Part shown: piece by piece, positions 1-5,399 of the stretch
Position numbering within the stretch: the stretch's first letter is position 1
Layout of the letters: every line of letters starts with the position of its first letter
NCBI GenBank assembly: GCA_012727965.1
Contig: JAAYFZ010000268.1
Location: 1-6,040, forward strand
DNA length: 6,040 nucleotides
Direction of reading: 5' to 3'
Source: Clostridiaceae bacterium
Lineage (GTDB): Bacteria; Bacillota; Clostridia; Saccharofermentanales; UBA5734
Translations under genes and position numbers: made by a program
Notes under the pieces: generated by a model
Told to the model about the DNA's origin: nothing
Seen by the model: only the letters and a program-made list of their open reading frames with translations
Databases searched by the model: none

Positions 1-1438
1 AGCTGACTGAAGTCAACATAATAGTCCCTACTGCCAGAAGAACATAATCAGCAAGTGACAAGCCTAGTTCCAACATCGAACCATTGGAAATAACTGACAG
101 ATCAAACTCTGTAAACATTGATAAATACTGGCGAAAGGTTAGTCCTACATCACGATAACAGTCTAGAAGTCTAATAGAAGACATCAGAAAAAAGGTTCTG
201 GCAACCTGAAACATTCTGAACCAGGTTTTCCCTGCTACAGAAAATTTTCTGTGGAAGACATCATAAAAAGGTTCTAGTTCCTGCGATATGATAATAACAA
301 GACCATTCAGAAGACCCCAAACCACAAAATTCCAACTGGCTCCATGCCATAGTCCTGTTGTAAACCATACTATAATTGTAGAAACATATACGGGGAATCT
401 TCTTCCGAAGCCTGAACCAAGCAGTTTCCTTGAGTTGTTTGACAGCTTAAGCATTGGTTTAGAGACAGACAGCGGATAGAAAATATAGTCACGAAACCAT
501 GTTCCCATGGTTATATGCCAGCGTCTCCAATATTCAGCAGTTGACTTAGCAAAAAACGGTCGTTCGAAATTCTCCTTCAGGCCGATACCCAAGGCCTGAG
601 CGATACCTATTGTAATATCTATTCCACCAGTAAAATCAGCATAAAGCTGTAATGCGTAGAAGATCATCCCTACAAAAACATAAATGCCTCTATACTGATC
701 AGGCTCTTGAAATATTGTTGAAACAGCTGCTATTACCCTGTCAGCAATTACAACCTTTTTGAAAAATCCCCAAAGAATTCTCTGGATCCCCTGAGAAAAT
801 TTATCAGAATCAAATTGATGTTGACTGTACAGGTCAGGTGCCAAATCTGAAAACCTGCTGATAGGCCCTTGAATCATCTGAGGGAAAAATGAAACAAACA
901 AGCCTAATTTGAACAAATTCTTCTCTGGTGGATGCTTGGCTCGATAAACATCAATAACATAGCCAACAGTCTGAAATGTATAAAAAGACATTCCGAGCGG
1001 TAATGCGATATCGAGAAAATCCAGTTTTCCTCCAGAATTGAAGACAGACATCAGTGAGTTGATATTGAATATAACAAAATCAGTGTACTTAACGATAGCC
1101 AGTAACCCGATATTGAACAACAAAGCAGACCAGAACCAGATTTGTTGGCGTTTTTTCATTTTTGACTTGTATTGTTTGCGGCCCTCGCGGTCCAGCGTAG
1201 ACTTATTCTGTGCTAGATAGTCTTTCTGTTCAAGCTGAAGTCTGTGGATTCTCAATGTGCCATACCAGGCAGTTATTGTCGTAGCGACAACATAAATCAG
1301 AAATGTCGGGCCGGCAAATGCATAGAAAATATATCCGGCAACCAGAAGAAGAGGCCACTGCCATGACCTCGGCAAAGTATAATACAGCACAAATAGCGCT
1401 AGTAGAAAAACGACAAAAGCCGCTGATACAAATGTCAT
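1..1438 (-). CDS. MBOAT-family membrane O-acyltransferase (DltB/AlgI-like), 3' end cut by window edge
   Basis: Translating the minus strand from the ATG at 1438 gives 479 codons with no stop, running off position 1. Membrane-bound O-acyltransferases move an acyl or aminoacyl group onto a hydroxyl of a surface polymer. Family motifs are plain: FFPQMIQGPI at residues 184-193, YADFTGGIDI at 266-275, RPFFAKSTAEYWRRWH ending at His308, and LWHGASWN with the presumed catalytic His365. Many hydrophobic segments follow one another, and a charged Lys/Arg-rich loop lies at about 75-100. At more than 479 residues it exceeds classical DltB (about 400) and is nearer AlgI-type proteins; I expect a few tens of residues are missing. 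An in-frame TAG just upstream makes ATG 1438 the only start. It lies 16 bases after the carrier-protein stop, with an AAGGGG sequence about 12 bases before it. The context (ligase plus carrier) says the donor is a carrier-bound amino acid. The acceptor polymer is unknown. A DltD/SGNH-type partner may follow outside the window. Family assignment is very secure. Confidence 0.95.
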   Translation of the reverse strand, partial: MTFVSAAFVVFLLALFVLYYTLPRSWQWPLLLVAGYIFYAFAGPTFLIYVVATTITAWYGTLRIHRLQLEQKDYLAQNKSTLDREGRKQYKSKMKKRQQIWFWSALLFNIGLLAIVKYTDFVIFNINSLMSVFNSGGKLDFLDIALPLGMSFYTFQTVGYVIDVYRAKHPPEKNLFKLGLFVSFFPQMIQGPISRFSDLAPDLYSQHQFDSDKFSQGIQRILWGFFKKVVIADRVIAAVSTIFQEPDQYRGIYVFVGMIFYALQLYADFTGGIDITIGIAQALGIGLKENFERPFFAKSTAEYWRRWHITMGTWFRDYIFYPLSVSKPMLKLSNNSRKLLGSGFGRRFPVYVSTIIVWFTTGLWHGASWNFVVWGLLNGLVIIISQELEPFYDVFHRKFSVAGKTWFRMFQVARTFFLMSSIRLLDCYRDVGLTFRQYLSMFTEFDLSVISNGSMLELGLSLADYVLLAVGTIMLTSVS

Positions 1439-1454
1439 GTGCTATTATTACCCC

Positions 1455-1682
1455 TTATTCATCAAGCAATCTGTCAATCATAGCCTGTAGTGACTGTGCG
1501 GAATTGAAATTATCAGGAATAATCTCTTCAGCAGGAACAGCAATATCAAACTCATTACTGATTTCAGTGACTATTGAGACAATATCAAAAGAATCAAGTA
1601 TCTTGTTATCAATCAATCCAGTCTGTGTTGTAAAATCCACTTCAGGATGGAGATCATTCAGTATTTCTAAAATCTGTTCCAT
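1455..1682 (-). CDS. Acyl/aminoacyl carrier protein (DltC-like, phosphopantetheine-binding)
   Basis: This is a 75-residue acidic, four-helix-type carrier protein, the usual size for stand-alone carriers such as DltC. The phosphopantetheine attachment serine is Ser31 in the motif ILDSFDIVSIV (residues 28-38); a 4'-phosphopantetheinyl transferase encoded elsewhere would be needed. The C-terminal part (PDNFNSAQSLQAMIDRLL) fits the last two helices of the family. It acts in the cytoplasm, taking the activated amino acid from the adenylating enzyme and handing it to the MBOAT protein. The start is fixed by a strong GGAGG at 1695-1691, eight bases before the ATG. The gene begins inside the 3' end of the ligase gene (29-base overlap), suggesting translational coupling and a fixed enzyme-to-carrier ratio. 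The surrounding genes argue for an aminoacyl carrier rather than the fatty-acid synthesis carrier. Confidence 0.93.
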   Translation of the reverse strand: MEQILEILNDLHPEVDFTTQTGLIDNKILDSFDIVSIVTEISNEFDIAVPAEEIIPDNFNSAQSLQAMIDRLLDE

Positions 1683-3201
1683 TTAATTTTCCTCCGTTTT
1701 TGTATATGTTCATAAGTTCATTGCGATCGATTTTCTTGTTACCTGTCAGAGGCAGCTCAGACAAGTGTATTAGTCTGGCTGGAAGCATATAACGTGGAAG
1801 CTTCTCCGTCAATAGATTTCTCAAACTCACATCATCCTGTTCACCTGTATAGAACAATATAATTCGTTTCTTATCCTTATCATATATACAGCCGACAAGT
1901 CCTGTTTTTTCCGATGATGATGCCGCTGATTCTATCTCTCCAAGTTCTATCCTTTGTCCCATATGTTTGATTTGATAGTCCTTACGCGAAACAAAAACCA
2001 GTTGTCCCTCTTCGTTGATACGGCCCAGGTCACCTGTCTTGTAAACAAGTTCAGGATACATCTCATTCAGCGGATTTTGAACAAATGCCTCGGATGTTCT
2101 GACGAAATCTCCATAATAGCCATGAGTAATCGAGCTGCCTCTGATATATATTTCACCAACTTCACCAATTTGAGCACTGCTGCCATCCTCTTTGATCAGA
2201 AATATCTCCCTGTTGGCAAAAGGCTTGCCTATCGGAATCATTTCGTCATCACCAAAATCGCGATCAACCTCATAGAAACAGCAGACACCCGTTGTTTCTG
2301 TAGGACCATAAAAATTAATGAATCTGGCCTGTGGAAGAGCTTGTTTCCAGAGTTTAAACTGTCTGATTGGAAAAACCTCACTGGCAAAAGCAATTGTATG
2401 TAAGGATGAGGGTACAGATTTTTCCAATACCTTCAATCCAGAAATCATGGTCAAAGCAGTGACCACCCAACAGACAGTATTGATTTTATGCTCATTTATA
2501 TATTCAACAAGTTTAAGCGGGAACAAAAACAGCTGTTTGGGAATAATATATGTTTTAGCACCTGTTTTCAGAACAGGTATAAGTTCCTTAAGACAAGCGT
2601 CCAGATACAGAGGTGTCTGATTACCGAATACAGTATTTTCGTTTACTTGCAGAATATCAGTAAGCTGTTCAATATAGTCAATAACATTACGGTGACAAGC
2701 TGCAACCCCTTTTGGCACGCCTGTCGACCCAGATGTGAATACTATGTATACCAAATCAGTGTCAATAACACTTGAGCGGACCTCCGCAAGAAGTTCCGGA
2801 TTAATTTCTGTACTGATCAGATCCTCAAAAAGTACAAGCTTCGATGATAAAGCAAATTTCTCCGCTTGTTTCTGAGTATGATTATCACAAATGATAATTT
2901 CTGGCTTGATATTCTCAAGAATCAGTTCAATTCTGAAGGCAGGCATCTCTTCGTCAAGGGGTATGTAAAAACAACCTGCTGTGACTACACCGAAATAAGC
3001 AGACACAGTTGATGGGTGTCTGCGCATAAACACTGCGACAGGCTTCCTGCGAATACCTGCCCCAGCCAAATATGATCCTATGGCAAGCGATTTCTCCTGA
3101 ACCTCGGCAAAACTCATATCATCTATGCCATCACTGTAAGCAATTTTACTGCCATATTCAACGGCAGCCTGGTCTAAATATTCTAGAATATTAATCCGCA
3201 T
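1654..3201 (-). CDS. Stand-alone amino-acid adenylating enzyme (DltA-like carrier protein ligase)
   Basis: From ATG 3201 the product has 515 residues, the length of DltA. It belongs to the AMP-forming adenylation (ANL) superfamily: it activates an amino acid with ATP and loads it on a carrier thiol. Visible motifs are the P-loop TSGSTGVPKG (156-165), A4 with Asp201, A5 YGPTET (298-303), A7 YKTGD (387-391), A8 hinge RKDYQIKHMGQRIELGEIE (406-424) and A10 LTGNKKIDR with catalytic Lys490. Asp201 aligns without gaps to Asp235 of GrsA, the amine-binding residue, so the substrate should be an amino acid and not a fatty acid. The residue at GrsA Trp239 is Lys205, unlike DltA, and could bind an acidic side chain. 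No condensation or carrier domain is fused, so it is not an NRPS module. The start is set by AGAGAGG at 3213-3207, five bases ahead of the ATG and just after the racemase stop. A start at 3258 is possible by frame, but its extra 19 residues lie in racemase coding. The substrate is inferred, not proven. Confidence 0.93.
   Translation of the reverse strand: MRINILEYLDQAAVEYGSKIAYSDGIDDMSFAEVQEKSLAIGSYLAGAGIRRKPVAVFMRRHPSTVSAYFGVVTAGCFYIPLDEEMPAFRIELILENIKPEIIICDNHTQKQAEKFALSSKLVLFEDLISTEINPELLAEVRSSVIDTDLVYIVFTSGSTGVPKGVAACHRNVIDYIEQLTDILQVNENTVFGNQTPLYLDACLKELIPVLKTGAKTYIIPKQLFLFPLKLVEYINEHKINTVCWVVTALTMISGLKVLEKSVPSSLHTIAFASEVFPIRQFKLWKQALPQARFINFYGPTETTGVCCFYEVDRDFGDDEMIPIGKPFANREIFLIKEDGSSAQIGEVGEIYIRGSSITHGYYGDFVRTSEAFVQNPLNEMYPELVYKTGDLGRINEEGQLVFVSRKDYQIKHMGQRIELGEIESAASSSEKTGLVGCIYDKDKKRIILFYTGEQDDVSLRNLLTEKLPRYMLPARLIHLSELPLTGNKKIDRNELMNIYKNGGKLNGTDFRNTE
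1691..1695 (-). promoter_or_regulatory. Ribosome binding site of the carrier protein gene
   Basis: GGAGG lies eight bases before ATG 1682 and within the coding sequence of the upstream ligase. It is the best Shine-Dalgarno match in the operon, consistent with a carrier needed in excess over its ligase. Confidence 0.8.
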
Positions 3202-3206
3202 ATATT

Positions 3207-3213
3207 CCTCTCT
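3207..3213 (-). promoter_or_regulatory. Ribosome binding site deciding the ligase start
   Basis: AGAGAGG on the minus strand lies five bases before ATG 3201 and immediately after the racemase stop TGA (3217-3215). It supports 3201 over the in-frame ATG at 3258, which would overlap racemase coding and add residues with no family match. Confidence 0.8.
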
Positions 3214-3214
3214 A

Positions 3215-3973
3215 TCAGCAGCTGCCGCTGCCATCCAGCGCAAGCAGCGTTTCTGCACTTGCTGTTAATTTCGCGCCGCACTCACTTACACAGACGGCAG
3301 CCAATATCTCCAATGCATCGTAGAATGATGCCGTCAGTTTTCGCTTGTCAATTAAGCTCAGTTCAGTACAGCCAAGTATTATTGCATCAGCACCCTGCGT
3401 TTTCAGATTGTCAGTAACTGATTCGAAGCTAATATAATCGATCTCTCTAGCCGCTTTGATTTTCTCATAGATCGTACTCATAACAATTCTCTGATCATTC
3501 ATCTCTGGCTTCATTGACTCGATTTTATAGTTATCAAGGGCTTTTTCAAATATAGAGCATGTCAGTGTTCCTTCTGTTGCGAGCAGACCGGCTCTTGCCA
3601 CATTATGTCTAGCCAGACAAGCAGCTGTTTCATCTACCATATTCAATATTCTCGTGTGGACCATATCTTGGATCTGATCAAAAAAACAGTGTGCTGTTAC
3701 ACATGGTATTGCGATTATTTCTGCTCCATGAGACTGCAGTTCCAGCGCAGCAGTAATAAGTGCCGGTACTGGATCATTGTTGCTGCGGCCGGATATAAAT
3801 GCTGTTCTGTCAGGTATTCCAGGCAAGCTGAGTATTTCAATCTCCAAATGCTCCTGGTCTGACTCTGCAGCTGTCATTTGGGTGATAATACTATAAAAAT
3901 GGGCCGAAGCCATCGGCCCAAGTCCGCCGATGACTCCAAGACGCTTACGACGGTTTCCATCTACATTTTGCAT
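3215..3973 (-). CDS. Aspartate/glutamate racemase-family protein
   Basis: The 252-residue protein matches the cofactor-independent Asp/Glu racemase family (RacD/YgeA type, usually about 230-240 residues). The N-terminal LGVIGGLGPMAS (12-23), the PDRTAFI segment (54-60) and NDPVPALITAA (66-76) are typical. The two catalytic cysteines used for deprotonation and reprotonation of the alpha carbon are Cys91 (IPCVTAH) and Cys202 (LGCTELSL). The usual CNTAH motif reads CVTAH here, so the Asn is replaced by Val92. No signal peptide is seen, so it should work in the cytoplasm. AGGAG (3984-3980) lies six bases before the ATG and within the last codons of the upstream gene; the gap between the genes is only 3 bases. 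Its position directly before an amino-acid adenylating enzyme suggests it supplies that enzyme with a D-amino acid, possibly D-Asp or D-Glu. Members of this family can have other or broad substrates, so specificity is open. Confidence 0.93.
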   Translation of the reverse strand: MQNVDGNRRKRLGVIGGLGPMASAHFYSIITQMTAAESDQEHLEIEILSLPGIPDRTAFISGRSNNDPVPALITAALELQSHGAEIIAIPCVTAHCFFDQIQDMVHTRILNMVDETAACLARHNVARAGLLATEGTLTCSIFEKALDNYKIESMKPEMNDQRIVMSTIYEKIKAAREIDYISFESVTDNLKTQGADAIILGCTELSLIDKRKLTASFYDALEILAAVCVSECGAKLTASAETLLALDGSGSC

Positions 3974-3976
3974 GCT

Positions 3977-4999
3977 TTACTCCTGCGGGGTCTGAGGATA
4001 TTTGTCCCTATCCCAGATATGCGAATCACCGTGTTGATCAGAGTATGCAGTAATCTCCTGGTCAGTCAACATGAAAAACTCTCCGCCGGCCTTCCTAGGT
4101 GTCGTGTCAAAATGATAATAGCCGTCGCCAACATTTACCAGACTCCAGAAATGACTGCCTGTAGACTTAATAACATCAACATTATCTATACCTGCTTGTA
4201 TCAGCAGAAGCTTGGCAGTAGCGAAGTAATTAAAACAATCACCGCTGCCTTTATTGATGCCCTGCCAGGCGCCTTGCAACCAATCCGTTTTGTCTGAATG
4301 ATTAACATATACTATGTGACTCTTTGTCCACCAGTAAATTGCCTCAGCCTGTTCAAGCTGTGTCATGCCTGGTTCAAGGATCTCACTTAGAATTATTTCG
4401 GCTTCTTCCAGCATTTCATCCAGACTGTATTCTGATTCAGTTCTCTCAAGAATAGTGATATTAATCATAACCTCAGATGTATTACCAGCGGCATCAGTCG
4501 CAAAATATTTTACAGGATAAATACCTGGTGCATTCATATTAACCTGACTTGAATCAATATCCAATGTTGGGGACTCATCGATATTATCTTCTACTTGTAC
4601 ATTTTTCCTATATGATACTGTATCTCCAACAAATACTGTTATATCATCAGTTCCAGAAATTACTGGTGGTTCAGTGTCTGGAACAGGTGTTGGCGTAGGC
4701 GGTTGTGTTGGCTCAGTCTCTGTTTCAGGGGGTTCTGATTCTTTGGTGCTGCTATCAGAAGTATTATCTGTTATGGCAGTAGTCGTACCAGTTGTTTCTG
4801 CTGAAGCTGAAGGCGAATTGTCAAACAAATTCAAGTGGTTTCCTATATACAAAATACCCGTTGCCACAACTAATAAAATTGTGACCATTATCATAAATCC
4901 AGCTATATTAAGCTTACGTGATTTCTTGCGTGAAATCATATAACGGTTCTGCCTATTCGAATTATTGTTCATTGGTCTCTTATCGTGGCTTCTGCTCAT
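3977..4999 (-). CDS. Membrane-anchored extracellular transglutaminase-like protein with Ig-like domain
   Basis: This 340-residue protein has four parts. A basic cytoplasmic tail (1-32) is followed by one membrane segment (about 33-53) and a Thr/Ser/Pro/Glu-rich linker (about 62-108, ending in repeated PT/PP pairs). Next comes an Ig-like domain resembling DUF5011/bacterial surface repeats (about 109-183, including EPPVISG and FATDAAGN), then a transglutaminase-like cysteine protease fold (about 195-340). The catalytic triad is visible: Cys255 in GSGDCFNYF, His283 in GSHFWSLV and Asp298 in YHFDTTP. Basic residues before the membrane segment predict N-in, C-out topology, so the enzyme domain faces the wall. 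Such domains can cleave or form amide bonds; the target is unknown. AGGTG lies about eight bases before the ATG, and a leader of about 115 bases separates it from the promoters. It is first in the operon and probably acts on the same surface structure as the downstream aminoacylation genes, which is inference. Confidence 0.9.
   Translation of the reverse strand: MSRSHDKRPMNNNSNRQNRYMISRKKSRKLNIAGFMIMVTILLVVATGILYIGNHLNLFDNSPSASAETTGTTTAITDNTSDSSTKESEPPETETEPTQPPTPTPVPDTEPPVISGTDDITVFVGDTVSYRKNVQVEDNIDESPTLDIDSSQVNMNAPGIYPVKYFATDAAGNTSEVMINITILERTESEYSLDEMLEEAEIILSEILEPGMTQLEQAEAIYWWTKSHIVYVNHSDKTDWLQGAWQGINKGSGDCFNYFATAKLLLIQAGIDNVDVIKSTGSHFWSLVNVGDGYYHFDTTPRKAGGEFFMLTDQEITAYSDQHGDSHIWDRDKYPQTPQE
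3980..3984 (-). promoter_or_regulatory. Ribosome binding site of the racemase gene, inside the upstream gene
   Basis: AGGAG reads across the last two sense codons of the transglutaminase-like gene, six bases before the racemase ATG at 3973. The stop TAA (3979-3977) lies between them, an arrangement typical of translational coupling. Confidence 0.8.
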
Positions 5000-5120
5000 T
5001 TATTCATCACCTATATTATTCTTAGTTGCATTCAATACCTATAAATAATTCTTTGAAACCAAGACAATTCCAGTTATGGAAGCAGCCTCAGAACACTTGA
5101 TTGTTACCAATCCACAGACT

Positions 5121-5150
5121 AGTATAGTGCAGTTGTTTATTTATCGTCAA
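5121..5150 (-). promoter_or_regulatory. Downstream tandem promoter (P2) of the aminoacylation operon
   Basis: On the minus strand TTGACG (5150-5145) and TATACT (5126-5121) are separated by 18 bases. The hexamers are identical to those of the promoter just upstream. Transcription would begin near 5114, giving a leader of about 115 bases before the ATG at 4999. Confidence 0.7.
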
Positions 5151-5178
5151 GTATATTGAACGCTTAGTATAGCGTCAA
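5150..5178 (-). promoter_or_regulatory. Upstream tandem promoter (P1) of the aminoacylation operon
   Basis: On the minus strand TTGACG (5178-5173) and TATACT (5155-5150) are separated by 17 bases, each one or two mismatches from the sigma-A consensus TTGACA/TATAAT. Its -10 box shares one base with the -35 box of the second promoter. The spacer contains a 16-bp dyad that could be an operator. Confidence 0.7.
5160..5175. promoter_or_regulatory. 16-bp dyad in the promoter spacer, possible operator
   Basis: ACGCT and AGCGT form perfect 5-bp inverted arms around the centre TAGTAT. The dyad fills most of the spacer of the upstream operon promoter and overlaps three bases of its -35 box, where a bound repressor would block RNA polymerase. 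No known regulator site is recognised, and a 5-bp-arm dyad can arise by chance. Confidence 0.35.
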
Positions 5179-5260
5179 TCAAATAGATCTAGGGCAACCC
5201 GATTAGACATATATTAATTACACTTATCAAATCTATTCTGTTAACACTATTTCAATTATG

Positions 5261-5289
5261 TTTACCCCTATACATTATATATATGTAAT
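5261..5289 (+). promoter_or_regulatory. Candidate promoter of the plus-strand membrane-protein gene
   Basis: TTTACC (5261-5266) and TGTAAT (5284-5289) are separated by 17 bases and resemble a sigma-A promoter. The spacer overlaps an AT-rich dyad (TACAT at 5271-5275, ATGTA at 5283-5287). It would give a leader of about 100 bases. A competing -10 lies at 5321. Confidence 0.35.
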
Positions 5290-5294
5290 TCTAT

Positions 5295-5326
5295 CACAGA
5301 ATCTATCTGTGCAATAAGGCTATAAT
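5295..5326 (+). promoter_or_regulatory. Dyad next to a consensus -10 box, possible regulated promoter
   Basis: CACAGA (5295-5300) and TCTGTG (5306-5311) form perfect inverted 6-bp arms around ATCTA. Ten bases downstream is a perfect TATAAT (5321-5326) with no recognisable -35 box at 16-18 bases. The dyad sits roughly where the -35 element would be, so a bound protein could replace or block polymerase contact there. TCTATC is also directly repeated at 5290-5295 and 5302-5307. The regulator is unknown. Confidence 0.35.
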
Positions 5327-5390
5327 TGCTCCTGCTGTCTCGGCAAATAGCACAGCAATAAACTGAACTAAGCAATCAACAAAGGAGCAA
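5325..5390 (+). promoter_or_regulatory. Possible leader hairpin covering the ribosome binding site
   Basis: TTGCTCCT (5326-5333) is the exact complement of AGGAGCAA (5383-5390), which contains the AGGAG ribosome binding site (5383-5387). TGCTGT (5333-5338) can pair with ACAGCA (5352-5357) inside it. ATTGCT (5325-5330) could instead pair with AGCAAT at 5354-5359 or 5371-5376, which would free the site. This matters only if transcription starts upstream of 5325. Confidence 0.3.
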
Positions 5391-5399
5391 CAGAAGAAA

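Larger units (their letters stand above)
5000..5399. other. Divergent AT-rich intergenic region
   Basis: This 400-base gap lies between the minus-strand operon and the plus-strand membrane-protein gene. It has no credible coding sequence and no strong terminator hairpin with a T run. It holds the two tandem operon promoters (5121-5178), a spacer dyad (5160-5175), plus-strand promoter candidates (5261-5289 and 5321-5326), a dyad at 5295-5311, and a leader segment that may fold over the ribosome binding site of the plus-strand gene. Positions 5000-5114 are the operon's untranslated leader, in which I see no recognisable riboswitch. Positions 5179-5260 are AT-rich without a clear signal. Confidence 0.75.

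Noticed and set aside
180..250. Repeated AAAGGTTCT and inverted AACCTG/CAGGTT elements
   Set aside because: They are inside the MBOAT coding sequence, short and imperfect, and consistent with chance.
1303..1686. Plus-strand open frame of 127 codons opposite the carrier and MBOAT genes
   Set aside because: It is antisense to two genes with clear family motifs, has no ribosome binding site, and shows no recognisable domain.
1954..2775. Overlapping plus-strand open frames opposite the ligase gene
   Set aside because: They are shadows of the strongly conserved ligase frame, with no domain or start signal.
1654..3201. Non-ribosomal peptide synthetase fragment
   Set aside because: The enzyme is complete and stand-alone, no condensation, epimerisation or thioesterase domain is nearby, and it is linked to a discrete carrier and an MBOAT protein as in dlt-type systems.
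3202..3258. Longer ligase start giving 19 extra residues beginning MQKRCLRWM
   Set aside because: The extension lies in racemase coding, reads an Ala-rich stretch with no family match, and lacks a good ribosome binding site. ATG 3201 has AGAGAGG five bases upstream and gives the normal family length.
4674..4943. Plus-strand open frame rich in Gly, Val and Ser
   Set aside because: It is the reverse complement of the Thr/Pro/Glu-rich linker and membrane segment of the transglutaminase-like protein, which explains its biased composition.
5000..5114. Riboswitch or attenuator in the operon leader
   Set aside because: I find no strong nested helices, terminator with T run, or known riboswitch core in this stretch.
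5166..5171. Third TATACT on the minus strand as a third promoter
   Set aside because: No -35-like hexamer is found 16-18 bases upstream of it; it is better explained as part of the spacer dyad.
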